A stretch of DNA of 64,000 nucleotides. It comes from an uncultured Collinsella sp. (GTDB lineage: Bacteria > Actinomycetota > Coriobacteriia > Coriobacteriales > Coriobacteriaceae). Shown here piece after piece: positions 34,783 through 44,455 of the stretch. The stretch lies in contig CABVDH010000010.1 of assembly GCA_902497065.1 (NCBI GenBank), positions 1 to 64,000 of the forward strand, written 5' to 3'. A program made the translations under genes and the position numbers. The notes beneath the pieces were generated by a model. It had not been told where the DNA came from, made no database searches, and worked only from the letters and a program-made list of their open reading frames with translations. The first letter of the stretch is position 1. Each line of letters starts with the position of its first letter.

Positions 34783-35718
34783 CTAGGCTTTTTTGGGCCT
34801 GTTGACGATGATGATGCCGCCGCAGACCAACAGTAGGGCAACGATGACGGTAACGGGGCTCGTGCCCGCGCCTTCGCCGAGCAGTAGCGCGCTCAGCAGC
34901 ACACCAAAGACGGGGTTCATAAACCCAAAGACCGAGACGCGGCTGACGGGGTTGACGGCAAGCAGGCGCGACCACAGCGAGTAGGCGACCGCGGAGATAA
35001 GCGCCATGTAGATGATGAGCACGATGGCGGGGACAATCGCCGTGGGGGAGAGCGCGCCACCCATCAAAAAGCCGATGGCGGTGAGGACCAGGCCGCCGAC
35101 TAAAAACTGCCAGCCGGCAAGCAAAACACCGTCGTGCTTGCGCGAGAAGATGCCGATCAGGCAGGTCGAAAGAGCACCCGCGACAGTGGAGGCTAGGATA
35201 AAGCCCTCGCCATCGAGCCTGAAGCCAAAGGTGCCATCTGCGCCCGAAAGGTTGACGAGCGCGACGCCGGCAAAGCCCAGCGCACAGCCAAGCACCTTGG
35301 CCGTATTGAGCTTCTCGGTGTGAAATGCCAGGGCGGCAAAGAGGATTGCGAGGAAGTTGGCGCTGGCCTCGATGATGGAGCTCGACATGGCGCTGGCGCG
35401 CGAGAGGCCCAGATAGAAAAAGAAGTACTGCCCGATAGTCTGGAAGAGCGACAAGACAAAGATGGGCTTGATGTCGCGCGCTTGCGGTATGAGGGGGCGG
35501 CGTTGGGCCGCGCTCATCCCAACGATAACCAGGGCGCCGGCAAGCGTAAAGCGTAAACCTGCAAAGAGCAGCTGCGAAGCGCTGTCGTGCGCCGGGATAC
35601 CAAAGAGTGCGTAGCCGATCTTGATGCAGGGAAAGGCCGATCCCCAGAGTGCACAGCAAACAAGACAGCCCAGGATGAGTCCGGGCAGGGTGGCGAGATA
35701 CGGCTTGCGGCTTTCCAT
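34783..35718 (-). CDS. EamA/DMT-family transporter
   Basis: The 311-residue protein has ten membrane helices in two EamA halves, with CCALWGSAFPCIKIGY at the first helix and SRASAMSSSIIEASANFLAIL in the first repeat. The drug/metabolite transporter superfamily exports amino acids, drugs or other metabolites. I chose ATG 35718 because AGGAAGGA stands 5 bases before; the longer frame from 35760 enters the purL terminator. Substrate unknown. Confidence 0.85.
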   Translation of the reverse strand: MESRKPYLATLPGLILGCLVCCALWGSAFPCIKIGYALFGIPAHDSASQLLFAGLRFTLAGALVIVGMSAAQRRPLIPQARDIKPIFVLSLFQTIGQYFFFYLGLSRASAMSSSIIEASANFLAILFAALAFHTEKLNTAKVLGCALGFAGVALVNLSGADGTFGFRLDGEGFILASTVAGALSTCLIGIFSRKHDGVLLAGWQFLVGGLVLTAIGFLMGGALSPTAIVPAIVLIIYMALISAVAYSLWSRLLAVNPVSRVSVFGFMNPVFGVLLSALLLGEGAGTSPVTVIVALLLVCGGIIIVNRPKKA

Positions 35719-35743
35719 GATGTCCTTCCTACATGCGCGAAGC

Positions 35744-35780
35744 AAAAAAGAACCCGCCACCGGATGTGTCGGTGGCGGGT
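35744..35780 (-). terminator. Terminator of purL
   Basis: On the minus strand ACCCGCCACCG and CGGTGGCGGGT form an 11-bp stem followed by a run of six T residues (plus-strand A 35744-35749). It ends purL 38 bases after the stop and precedes the EamA gene. Confidence 0.8.
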
Positions 35781-35817
35781 GTTGTTACCCGAAGGGATTG
35801 TACCCGATGGGAAAGGT

Positions 35818-38800
35818 TTAAGCGAAGTAGGCCACGCCGCTCTCAAAGATCGGCATGAACTTATCGCCGGGGACATGCTCGGGCACGTTGCGGTACAGGT
35901 TGTCGCCGCGACGCTCGGCATGGCCCATCTTGCCCAGGACGCGGCCGTCGGGGCTCGTGATGCCCTCGATGGCGAGTGCGGAGCCGTTGGGGTTGACGGA
36001 GAGATCCATGCTGGGCTTGCCGTCCTCGCCCACGTACTGCGTGGCGACCTGGCCGTTGGCGATCAGCTGGGCGAGCACATCGTCATTGGCGACAAAGCGG
36101 CCCTCGCCGTGGCTGATGGCGACGGTGTAGGGGTCGTCCAGGCTGCACTGCGACAGCCACGGGGACAAGTTGGACGAGATGCGGGTGCGCACCAGACGGC
36201 TCTGGTGGCGACCGATGGTGTTGAACGTCAACGTGGGCGCATCGGGCGTGGCGTCGACGATGTCGCCGTAGGGCACCAGGCCGAGCTTGATCAGGGCCTG
36301 GAAGCCGTTGCAGATGCCCAGCATCAGGCCATCGCGGGCCTTGAGCAGGTCGCGGACTGCCTCGGTGACCTCGGGAGCGCGGAAGAACGCCGTGATGAAC
36401 TTGGCGGAGCCGTCGGGCTCGTCGCCGCCCGAGAAGCCGCCGGGGATCATGACGATCTGGCTTGCGCGGATGCGGCGGGCAAGCTCGTGGGTGCTCTCGG
36501 CGACGGCCTCGGGCGTGAGGTTGTTGATCACGAAGGTGTCGGCCTCGGCGCCGGCGGCACGGAAGGCGCGGGCGCTATCGTACTCGCAGTTGTTTCCGGG
36601 GAACACGGGGATAACCACGCGCGGGCGGGCGATCTTGGCGCCGCCGTACACGTGGATGTCCTTGGCGCGGAAGTCGATGGTCTCGACCTCGGCGGTCTCG
36701 CCGGCGCTGCGGTAGGCAAAGACGCCCTCGATGCCGCTCTCCCAGGCCTCCTGGAGCTCGGAGAGCTCGATGACTTCGGAACCGGTGTCGATGACATAGC
36801 CCTCGACGGTGGTGCCCAGGGGCTCGACGACAACGCCGTCGGCGACCTCGGGCAGCTCGGCATCCTCGGCGAGCTCGACGATAAAGCTGCCGTAGAGCGG
36901 GGTGAAGAGGCTCTCCACGTCTACATCCTCGGCAAGCTCGATACCGATCTGGTTACCGACGCACATCTTAAAGAGGCTCTCGGCGCCGCAGCCGTAGCCG
37001 GGCGTGGAGATGGCCAGGGCGTTGCCGGTAGCAGTGAGCGCCTCGACGGCGTCAAACGCGGCGAGCAGCTGCTGAGCATCGGGGCGGTAGTCCTCGCCAT
37101 AGATGGCGGGGGCGATGCGGACGACGCGGTGCGTGAGGCCCTTGAACTCGGGCGAGACGGCGCGGGCGGCCTTGCCCACGGCGACGGCGAAGCTGATCAG
37201 GGTCGGCGGAACGTTGAGCTCGCCGGCCTCGTCCTCAAACGAGCCGCTCATGGAGTCCTTGCCGCCGATGGCGCCGGCACCCAGGTCGACCTGGGCCATA
37301 AGGGCACCCAGGACGGCGGCCATGGGCTTGCCCCAGCGCTCTGCCTCGGTGCGCAGGCGCTCGAAGTACTCCTGGAAGGAGAGGTAGGCGCGCTTGTGCT
37401 CAAAGCCGGCGGCAACGAGCTTGGCGATGGACTCGACCACGGACAGGTAGGCGCCCGCAAACTGGTCGGCCTCCATCAGATAGGGGTTGAAGCCCCATGC
37501 CATGGCACTCGCCGTGGTGGTCTCGCCGCCCACGGGGAACTTGGCGACCATGGCCGAGCTGGGGGTGAGCTGCGTCTTGCCGCCAAAGGGCATGAGCACG
37601 GTCGCGGCGCCGATGGTGGAGTCGAAGCGCTCGGAAAGGCCCTTGTTGGAAGCGACGTTGAGGTCGGTGACGAGCGAGGTCATGCGCTCGGCGAGCGTGG
37701 TGCCGGCCCAGCTGGGCTGCCACACGCTACGGGCGCACACGTGGGCGACCTGGTGCTTGGGTGCGCCGTTGGAGTTGAGGAACTCGCGGGACAGGTCGAC
37801 GATAGCGACGCCGTTCCAGGCCATGCGCATGCGCGGCTCAGCGGTAACCTCGGCGATAACGGTCGCCTCCAGGTTCTCCTCGGCGGCGTAGCCCATGAAC
37901 TCCTCGACGTCACCGTCGGCGACGGCGCAGGCCATGCGCTCCTGGGACTCAGAGATAGCGAGCTCGGTGCCGTCCAGGCCGTCGTACTTCTTGGTCACGG
38001 TGTCCAGGTCGACATACAGGCCGTCGGCAAGCTCGCCCACGGCGACCGAGACGCCGCCGGCGCCAAAGTCGTTGCAGCGCTTGATCAGACGGCAGGCGTC
38101 GCCGCGGCGGAACAGACGCTGCAGCTTGCGCTCGACAGGGGCGTTGCCCTTCTGGACCTCGGCACCCGAGGTCTCGATGGACTCGGTGTTCTGGGTCTTG
38201 GAGGAGCCGGTGGCGCCACCGATGCCATCGCGGCCGGTGCGGCCGCCCAGCAGGATGATCTTGTCGGTGGGGGCGGGGCACTCGCGACGAACGTGGTTTG
38301 CCGGGGTAGCGCCCACGACGGCGCCAACCTCCATGCGCTTGGCCACGTAACCGGGGTGATAGAGTTCGTTGACCTGACCGGTGGCAAGGCCGATCTGGTT
38401 GCCGTAGCTGGAGTAGCCGGCGGCGGCAGTGGTCACGAGCTTGCGCTGCGGCAGCTTGCCCTCGAGCGTCTCGGAAACCGGGACGGTGGGGTCACCGGCG
38501 CCGGTGACACGCATGGCCTGGTACACGTAGCTGCGGCCCGAGAGCGGGTCGCGGATGGCGCCGCCCACGCAGGTGGCGGCACCGCCGAAGGGCTCGATCT
38601 CGGTCGGGTGGTTGTGGGTCTCGTTCTTAAACAGGAACAGCCAGTCCTGGTCCTCGCCGTCGACATCGACCTTCACCTTGACGGTGCAGGCGTTGATCTC
38701 CTCGGACTCGTCGACATCGGTCATGACGCCGGTCTTCTTAAGGTACTTGGCGCCGATGGTGCCCATGTCCATGAGGCAGACGGGCTTGGCGTCGCGGCCG

Positions 38801-39564
38801 AGTTCGTGGCGCATCTCCATGTAGCGGTCGAAGGCTTGCTGCACCACGGCGTCGTCGATCGTCACGTCGTCCAGGACGGTGCCGAAGGTGGTGTGGCGGC
38901 AGTGGTCGGACCAGTAGGTGTCGATCACGCGGATCTCGGTGATGGTGGGGTCGCGGTCCTCATCGCGGAAGTACTGCTGGCAGAAGGCGATGTCTGCCTC
39001 GTCCATGGCAAGGCCGCGATCGGCGATAAAGGCGGCAAGGCCGGCCTCGTCGAGCTTGCGGAAGCCGTCGAGCACCTCGACGGGCTGGGGCTCGGGAGTC
39101 TCCATGTACAGCGTCTCGGGCAGGTCGAGCGAGGCGATGCGCGCCTCGACGGGGTTCACCACGTAGTGCTTGATGGCATCGATGGCGGCCTCGTCCAGAG
39201 CGCCCGAGATCATATAGACCTTGGCGGAGCGCACGGCGGGGCGCTCGCCCTGGCTGATGAGCTGCACGCACTCGCTGGCGGAGTCGGCGCGCTGGTCAAA
39301 CTGGCCAGGCAGGAATTCGACGGCAAAGACGGCGCCATCGCTTGCGGGGAGTTCGTCGTAGGTCACATCGACCTGGGGCTCGCTAAAGACGGTCGGCACG
39401 CAGGAGCGGAAAAGCTCCTCGTCGATGCCCTCGACGTCGTAGCGGTTGATGATCCTCAGGGCCTCGATGCCCTTGATGCCGAGAATTTCGGTCAGCTCGC
39501 CCTTGAGCTGCTGAGCCTCGACGTCGAACCCGGGTTTCTTCTCCACGTAGATACGAGAGACCAT
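35818..39564 (-). CDS. purL: Phosphoribosylformylglycinamidine synthase, single-chain PurL
   Basis: The 1,248-residue enzyme makes FGAM from FGAR, glutamine and ATP in purine synthesis. Both AIR-synthase-like halves are present, and the C-terminal class I glutaminase domain (about 990-1248) has PGNNCEYDSA, the nucleophile motif LGICNGFQAL and the late HGEGRF histidine. This one-chain form contrasts with the PurS/PurQ/PurL complex of most actinobacteria and resembles the clostridial long form. The start follows AGGAAGGCAGGAACC. No other pur gene is in the window. Cytosolic. Confidence 0.95.
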   Translation of the reverse strand: MVSRIYVEKKPGFDVEAQQLKGELTEILGIKGIEALRIINRYDVEGIDEELFRSCVPTVFSEPQVDVTYDELPASDGAVFAVEFLPGQFDQRADSASECVQLISQGERPAVRSAKVYMISGALDEAAIDAIKHYVVNPVEARIASLDLPETLYMETPEPQPVEVLDGFRKLDEAGLAAFIADRGLAMDEADIAFCQQYFRDEDRDPTITEIRVIDTYWSDHCRHTTFGTVLDDVTIDDAVVQQAFDRYMEMRHELGRDAKPVCLMDMGTIGAKYLKKTGVMTDVDESEEINACTVKVKVDVDGEDQDWLFLFKNETHNHPTEIEPFGGAATCVGGAIRDPLSGRSYVYQAMRVTGAGDPTVPVSETLEGKLPQRKLVTTAAAGYSSYGNQIGLATGQVNELYHPGYVAKRMEVGAVVGATPANHVRRECPAPTDKIILLGGRTGRDGIGGATGSSKTQNTESIETSGAEVQKGNAPVERKLQRLFRRGDACRLIKRCNDFGAGGVSVAVGELADGLYVDLDTVTKKYDGLDGTELAISESQERMACAVADGDVEEFMGYAAEENLEATVIAEVTAEPRMRMAWNGVAIVDLSREFLNSNGAPKHQVAHVCARSVWQPSWAGTTLAERMTSLVTDLNVASNKGLSERFDSTIGAATVLMPFGGKTQLTPSSAMVAKFPVGGETTTASAMAWGFNPYLMEADQFAGAYLSVVESIAKLVAAGFEHKRAYLSFQEYFERLRTEAERWGKPMAAVLGALMAQVDLGAGAIGGKDSMSGSFEDEAGELNVPPTLISFAVAVGKAARAVSPEFKGLTHRVVRIAPAIYGEDYRPDAQQLLAAFDAVEALTATGNALAISTPGYGCGAESLFKMCVGNQIGIELAEDVDVESLFTPLYGSFIVELAEDAELPEVADGVVVEPLGTTVEGYVIDTGSEVIELSELQEAWESGIEGVFAYRSAGETAEVETIDFRAKDIHVYGGAKIARPRVVIPVFPGNNCEYDSARAFRAAGAEADTFVINNLTPEAVAESTHELARRIRASQIVMIPGGFSGGDEPDGSAKFITAFFRAPEVTEAVRDLLKARDGLMLGICNGFQALIKLGLVPYGDIVDATPDAPTLTFNTIGRHQSRLVRTRISSNLSPWLSQCSLDDPYTVAISHGEGRFVANDDVLAQLIANGQVATQYVGEDGKPSMDLSVNPNGSALAIEGITSPDGRVLGKMGHAERRGDNLYRNVPEHVPGDKFMPIFESGVAYFA

Positions 39565-39748
39565 TGGTTCCTGCCTTCCTGATCGGTTGGGCGTACGGTA
39601 CGGTATGCGGCAGCGGTCGGTTTACGGGACAAGCCTCGCGGTCGCCTTGAGCCACATGTTTGTAAACCTCACTATGATACGACAGCTCGCGGCGCGTTGA
39701 GGACGGCGAGGGTGCTACAGTGAAGCGCAAACAAGAGAAAGGCATCAC

Positions 39749-41311
39749 ATGGCATTCGTTTCGCTCGCCATCATCGCACTCGTGGCCTTTGCGAGTCCTT
39801 TTATCGCCTCGGCGATTCCCGGAAAACCCGTTCCCGAGACGGTCTTTTTGCTCGTGCTCGGCGCGGTGCTGGGACCCCATATGCTCGGCGTCATCCATGT
39901 AGATGCCGAGGTCTCGCTTGTGTCCGAGCTGGGCCTGGCCTTCTTGTTCCTGCTTGCCGGCTTTGAGATCGACCCCAAGAGCATCACGGGCGTCGAGGGG
40001 CGCTACGGCTTGGCGACGTGGGTCGTCACGTTTGGTATCGCCTGGCTTGCCGTACGCTTTACCCCGTGGTTCTCGGTCAGTCATTTCGACGGTATCGCCG
40101 TGACGCTTGCCCTCACTTCGACGGCGCTCGGTACGCTCGTGCCCATCATGCGTGAGCGCTCGCTCACCGGCACGCGCGTGGGCGACTCGATTCTCGCGTA
40201 TGGCACTTGGGGTGAGCTCGGCCCTGTGCTTGCCATGTCGGTGCTGCTGTCTGCCCGCACCGGCATCCAAACGCTTGTGATCCTTGGCTTGTTTGCGGTG
40301 GTCTGCGTGTTGCTGGCCGTGGTCCCGAGCCGCTCCAAGCGCGTCGGCAGCCGCTTCTTTGCGTTTGTCGAGGAACGTGCCGATACCACGTCGCAGACCT
40401 TCGTGCGCCTGACGGTGCTCATCCTGGTCACACTCGTGGCGTTCTCGGCTGTCTTTGATCTCGACATCGTGTTGGGTTCTTTTGCCGCCGGCTTTGTCCT
40501 GCGCTACATCATCCCCGAGGGCAACCATACGCTCGAGACCAAGCTCGACGGCCTGGCCTACGGCTTTTTGATTCCGGTATTCTTTACCGTATCGGGCGCA
40601 AAGATCAATCTGACGGCCGTGGCGTCGCGCCCGGGTCTGCTCGTGGGCTTTATCGTGGCGTTGTTGATTATTCGTGCCGTTCCCATTCTCATCTCTATGA
40701 GCATTTGTCCTGCGACGCGCGATGTGTCGGCGTATGGTCGCATTACCGTGGCCCTGTACTGCACCACGGCCCTGCCGATCATCGTTGCCGTGACAAGCGT
40801 TGCCGTCAACGCGGGCGCGCTGTCGCAAGATATTGCGTCGGTCATGGTTGCCGCCGGTGCCATCACGGTGTTCTTGATGCCGTTGCTCGCGCAGCTCTTC
40901 TACCGCGTGGTCGACGCCGCGCCGGTCGCCGCCGTGGCAGAAGTTGCCGAGCATCCATCCGATGCGCTCGACATCCTGCGCGCCCATCACGATTTGGCGA
41001 GCCTGCTCGCACGTGAGCACGAGCTGCTGACTTCGCATGGCCATGGTCGCGTATTCGAGGGCTTGCCTACGCTCGATACGATTGCCGAGCGTCTTTCCGC
41101 CGAGGCGGCGAGCGGCCATATCGATGCCCGTATTGTGGACGCGGCACATCTTCTTGCCGATAAGACCTATGGAGACGAGGTCGACCCGTCCGAGCTGACT
41201 CCGCGCGAGCGTCGCCGCCTGGAGCGCGCCAAGCTCGCCGTGCGCGAATACCGCCGCCGCATGCTGGAGCTCTATGCACGCGATGAGGCCCAGGACGACG
41301 ACGGCAAGTAG
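39749..41311 (+). CDS. CPA2-family cation:proton antiporter
   Basis: The 520-residue protein has about 12-13 membrane helices (1-390) of the Kef/NapA-type exchanger fold, with LGLAFLFLLAGFEIDP and FDLDIVLGSFAAGFVLR, and a cytoplasmic helical tail (about 395-520, charged). It exchanges Na+ or K+ for protons; the tail lacks the Rossmann TrkA-N domain of KefB/C. The ATG at 39749 follows AGAGAAAGG. It is transcribed away from purL and ends at a terminator. Confidence 0.87.
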   Translation: MAFVSLAIIALVAFASPFIASAIPGKPVPETVFLLVLGAVLGPHMLGVIHVDAEVSLVSELGLAFLFLLAGFEIDPKSITGVEGRYGLATWVVTFGIAWLAVRFTPWFSVSHFDGIAVTLALTSTALGTLVPIMRERSLTGTRVGDSILAYGTWGELGPVLAMSVLLSARTGIQTLVILGLFAVVCVLLAVVPSRSKRVGSRFFAFVEERADTTSQTFVRLTVLILVTLVAFSAVFDLDIVLGSFAAGFVLRYIIPEGNHTLETKLDGLAYGFLIPVFFTVSGAKINLTAVASRPGLLVGFIVALLIIRAVPILISMSICPATRDVSAYGRITVALYCTTALPIIVAVTSVAVNAGALSQDIASVMVAAGAITVFLMPLLAQLFYRVVDAAPVAAVAEVAEHPSDALDILRAHHDLASLLAREHELLTSHGHGRVFEGLPTLDTIAERLSAEAASGHIDARIVDAAHLLADKTYGDEVDPSELTPRERRRLERAKLAVREYRRRMLELYARDEAQDDDGK

Positions 41312-41349
41312 CAAGGAATGTCGGGATACGGGTTCCGTCCAAATAATAG

Positions 41350-41390
41350 AAGGCGCGCTGCCTGCGGTTGATGCAGGCAACGCGCCTTTT
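41350..41390. terminator. Bidirectional terminator between antiporter and hom
   Basis: AAGGCGCG and GCCTGC pair with GCAGGC and CGCGCCTT with one small bulge and a 7-base loop; T-run to the right. It lies between convergent genes. Confidence 0.75.
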
Positions 41391-41423
41391 GCGTTGAGCT
41401 TCGTTGAGGTTCGAAGTAGTGGA

Positions 41424-42767
41424 CTAGTTGGCCATGACGCCTTCGGTCCAAGCCTCAACGTCCTCGATGCGTAGGACGTTGGCGACCTCGGCCACGCAGT
41501 CGACGCTGGCAAGCTCGGCGGCGGCAGCCTGGACGTCCTTCTCGAGCGCGCGGTGCGTCAGGAAGATGACCGAGCAGGCATCGCTGACGCCCGACTTGCC
41601 GTCCTCGACCTGGTTGATGAGCGAGATCGAGATGTTGTGCTTGGCAAAGATGTCGACCGTCTCGGACAGGGCGCCCACGCGGTCGGCGACCTTCAGGCGC
41701 ACATAGTACTTGGTCTGGAGCTCGTCCATGGGCTTAAAGGCGAGGTTGTGGCCATAGGGTTCAATCTCGGGCAGCGGAGCCACGCCGCGGCTGATCTGCT
41801 CGGAGAGCGACAGGATGTCGCCCACGACGGCGCTTGCGGTGGGGAAGGAGCCTGCGCCGGCACCGTAGAACATGGTCTCGCCCACGGCGTCGCCTACCAC
41901 GTAGACGGCGTTCATGGCGCCGTTGACCTTGGCAAGCATGTGGTCGGCGGGGATCAGCGTGGGATGCACGCGGACGTCGACGCCAGCGTCGGTGTTGCGT
42001 GCGATGCCCAGCAGCTTGATGGTGTAGCCGAGCTCGCGGGCCTGGGCAATGTCTTCGGCGCCGATGGTACGGATACCCTGCTGGTAGACATCGTCGGTGG
42101 TCACGCGGGTGCCAAAGCCGATGGAAGCGAGGATTGCCGTCTTGCTGGCGGCGTCGAAGCCGTCGACGTCGGCGGACGGGTCGGCCTCGGCATAGCCCTT
42201 TGCCTGGGCGTCGGCGAGCACGTCAGCGTAATCGGCGCCCTCGGCGTCCATGCGCGACAGGATGTAGTTGGTGGTGCCGTTGAGAATGCCAGCGATGGTC
42301 AGGACCTTGTTGCCCACCAGGTCGTGCTCGAGCGTGCTCACGATGGGGATGCCGCCGCCGCAGCTGGCCTCGCACTTAATCTGCACGCCGCACGCGCGCG
42401 CCTTCTCGGCGAGCGTCTCGACATGACGGCCCAGCAGGGCCTTGTTGGCAGAGACGACGTGCTTGCCATTCTCGAAGGCGGTGGTGAAGATTTCGGTCGC
42501 GGGGTGCTCGCCGCCGATGAGCTCGACGACGATATCGACGGCGGGGTCGGTGACGACGTCGTGCCAGTCGCTCGTAAAGGCCTCGCGCTCAATACCGGCG
42601 GCTTCGGCCTGCTCCCAGGCAAGCGCGCAAGCGCGGGTCAGCTTAAGGTCGATGCCGTAGGCGGCCAGGTACTCATCGTGGTGGCTCTTGATCAGACGGG
42701 CCACGCCGCCGCCGACGGTTCCCAGACCGATGAGGCCGACGTTCACGGTGCGCAGGGGTTCGCTCAT
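41424..42767 (-). CDS. hom: Homoserine dehydrogenase
   Basis: The 447-residue enzyme reduces aspartate semialdehyde to homoserine for Met, Thr and Ile. NAD(P) binding is shown by VGLIGLGTVGGG near residue 10; the catalytic domain has VSANKALL, CEASCGGGIP and GILNGTTNYIL; a C-terminal ACT domain (about 355-447) gives feedback by threonine in the family. A DNA stretch of about 250 bases separates it from the divergent livK gene. No thrB or thrC is adjacent. Start with AGGAGCTAT upstream. Confidence 0.95.
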   Translation of the reverse strand: MSEPLRTVNVGLIGLGTVGGGVARLIKSHHDEYLAAYGIDLKLTRACALAWEQAEAAGIEREAFTSDWHDVVTDPAVDIVVELIGGEHPATEIFTTAFENGKHVVSANKALLGRHVETLAEKARACGVQIKCEASCGGGIPIVSTLEHDLVGNKVLTIAGILNGTTNYILSRMDAEGADYADVLADAQAKGYAEADPSADVDGFDAASKTAILASIGFGTRVTTDDVYQQGIRTIGAEDIAQARELGYTIKLLGIARNTDAGVDVRVHPTLIPADHMLAKVNGAMNAVYVVGDAVGETMFYGAGAGSFPTASAVVGDILSLSEQISRGVAPLPEIEPYGHNLAFKPMDELQTKYYVRLKVADRVGALSETVDIFAKHNISISLINQVEDGKSGVSDACSVIFLTHRALEKDVQAAAAELASVDCVAEVANVLRIEDVEAWTEGVMAN

Positions 42768-42885
42768 AGATAGCTCCTTCGTGCATCTTATGGATGGATT
42801 AACCGCTTAAAGGTTGAGTGCATTCTAGCGTGAAGTGCGGGCGCGTGCTTGCCTGGCAGCGGGAGCAGCACAAAACGCCACCCCC

Positions 42886-42949
42886 GAAACGCTGCGGAAA
42901 CATTGGAAACACGCTCGCTACAAACGAACTTCCGTAACAAACTGTCAAC
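42886..42949 (+). promoter_or_regulatory. Possible GlnR-like boxes upstream of first livK
   Basis: GAAAC (42886), GAAAC (42897) and AACAC (42908) are spaced by six bases, and GTAAC (42934) and TCAAC (42945) repeat that spacing. The 11-base rhythm and GAAAC/GTAAC half-sites recall the actinobacterial GlnR operator, but match quality is moderate. Confidence 0.3.
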
Positions 42950-43017
42950 GTTTGCACCATAAGGTTTGCCCTGTACCGCAAGACGGCCGCACCGCGGCCA
43001 GCGAAAAGGGGGACACC

Positions 43018-44184
43018 ATGTTTAGCATCAACAACGTACTTAACCGCAGGAGTTTCTTGGCTGGCGCTGCGGCGCTCGGTAGCACCGCGGCACTCGCTGG
43101 TTGCTCGTCGGGTGGCTCGGACGGCGGCTCCGCCGATGACGGCAAGACCTTCAAGATCGGTGTCATCGGCCCTCTGACCGGCGCCGCGGCAACCTATGGC
43201 GTTTCGGCCGAGAAGGGTGCCAAGCTCGCCGCCAAGGATTTCTCGACCAAGGACCTCAAACTCTCGCTTAAGTCCGAGGATGACGTCGCTGACGGCGAGA
43301 AGGCCATCAACGCCTTCAATACCTTGTGCGACTGGGGCATGCAGGCGCTCGTCGGCCCCGTTACCACCGGTGCCGCCGTCGCCGTCTCGGGCGAGATCGC
43401 CGACGATATGCTCATGGTCACGCCCTCGGCCTCGTCTCTCGACGTCACCAAGGACAAGACCACGGTTTTCCAGGTTTGCTTCACCGATCCCACCATGGGC
43501 GCCAGCGCCGCAAAGTTCTTGGCCGAGAAGTACGCGGATGCCAAGATCGCCCTGTTCTACAACTCCGGCGATACGTATAGCTCGGGCGTTGCCGACGCTT
43601 TTGCCGAGCAGGCCAAGGCGTCCAAGCTCGACATCGTCGATACCGAGACCTTTAAGGACGACTCTTCCACGAGCTTTACCAACCAGCTCACCAAGGCCAA
43701 GGAGGCCGGCGCCACGCTCATCTTTGCGCCGATCTACTACACGCCGGCGTCCGTTTTGCTCAAGAACGCCAAGGACATGGGCTACGATATGACCCTCATG
43801 GGTACCGACGGCATGGACGGCCTGCTTTCTGTGGAAGGCTTCGATACCTCTCTTGCCGAGGGCGTACTGCTCATGACCCCGTTTTCGGCTGACGATGAGA
43901 AGAATGCCGACTTCGTCAAGGCCTATAAGGATGCCTACGACGAGACGCCCAACCAGTTTGCCGCCGACGCTTACGATTGCGTCCACGCCATCGCCGAGGC
44001 CATCGATAGGGCGGGGATTGACATTTCGGCCGACGGTGCCGACATTGCCGGCGACCTTGCCAAGGCCATGCGCAAGATCAAGATCGAGGGCCTGACAGGC
44101 GAGCTGACGTGGAATGACGAGGGCCAGGTCGAAAAGCCCGCCACAGCCTATGTGATCCAGGACGGCAAGTACATCGCCGCCTAA
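43018..44184 (+). CDS. livK: Branched-chain-amino-acid-type ABC substrate-binding lipoprotein 1
   Basis: The 388-residue periplasm-facing binding protein has NRRSFLAG, a Tat-like signal start, and the lipobox LAGC at about 25-28, so it is a membrane lipoprotein. The mature part is a LivK-type (type 1) bilobal fold starting FKIGVIGPLTGAAATYG. It should hand a ligand, probably an amino acid, to LivHM. AAAGGGGG lies before ATG 43018. A close paralogue follows after 271 bases; long stretches of identical sequence show recent duplication. A hairpin (GGCCGC/GCGGCC, 42985-42999) precedes the ribosome site. Confidence 0.88.
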   Translation: MFSINNVLNRRSFLAGAAALGSTAALAGCSSGGSDGGSADDGKTFKIGVIGPLTGAAATYGVSAEKGAKLAAKDFSTKDLKLSLKSEDDVADGEKAINAFNTLCDWGMQALVGPVTTGAAVAVSGEIADDMLMVTPSASSLDVTKDKTTVFQVCFTDPTMGASAAKFLAEKYADAKIALFYNSGDTYSSGVADAFAEQAKASKLDIVDTETFKDDSSTSFTNQLTKAKEAGATLIFAPIYYTPASVLLKNAKDMGYDMTLMGTDGMDGLLSVEGFDTSLAEGVLLMTPFSADDEKNADFVKAYKDAYDETPNQFAADAYDCVHAIAEAIDRAGIDISADGADIAGDLAKAMRKIKIEGLTGELTWNDEGQVEKPATAYVIQDGKYIAA

Positions 44185-44455
44185 GTGCGCATAAAGCGCG
44201 ACCGGTGAGGCCGTTTTATTCAGGGCAGGGACGCCTGTAACAGAACGGAAACATTACTTTCACACAATAAAGTGGCATTACTGCATAAAGTAATAGAAAT
44301 ACGCAGAATTATGGATAAATGGACAAATCCAAAGAAAAGTTGAAATAATCGCCACTTTCCTTAACTAAAGCGTCTAGTATTTTGCGAACGCCGAACACGG
44401 CGAAGGATGGCCTGTCGGGTAACCGAAACCCGACGAGATTTGAGAGGAGAGCCGC
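44185..44455. promoter_or_regulatory. AT-rich regulatory spacer between the two livK genes
   Basis: This 271-base gap is much richer in A and T than its surroundings and includes the GlnR-like boxes and a hairpin TCGGGT/ACCCGA (about 44416-44434) just before the ribosome site GAGAGGAG. It is probably a separate promoter for the second binding protein and the genes after it. Confidence 0.5.
44237..44274 (+). promoter_or_regulatory. GlnR-like operator upstream of second livK
   Basis: GTAAC-N6-GAAAC-N6-TTCAC-N6-AAGTG, each half-site 11 bases apart, matches the first two boxes of the actinobacterial GlnR consensus exactly and the later ones loosely. If real, nitrogen status would control the transporter. 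Confidence 0.4.

Noticed and set aside
35587..39582. A 1,331-codon open frame on the plus strand opposite purL
   Set aside because: It mirrors purL codon by codon, is very rich in Gly, Ala, Asp, Leu and His, and has no recognisable domain. It arises from high-GC codon bias on the other strand.
39383..41512. A 709-codon minus-strand frame across the antiporter and the purL start
   Set aside because: It crosses an intergenic gap and a transmembrane gene, and the protein is polar and repetitive.
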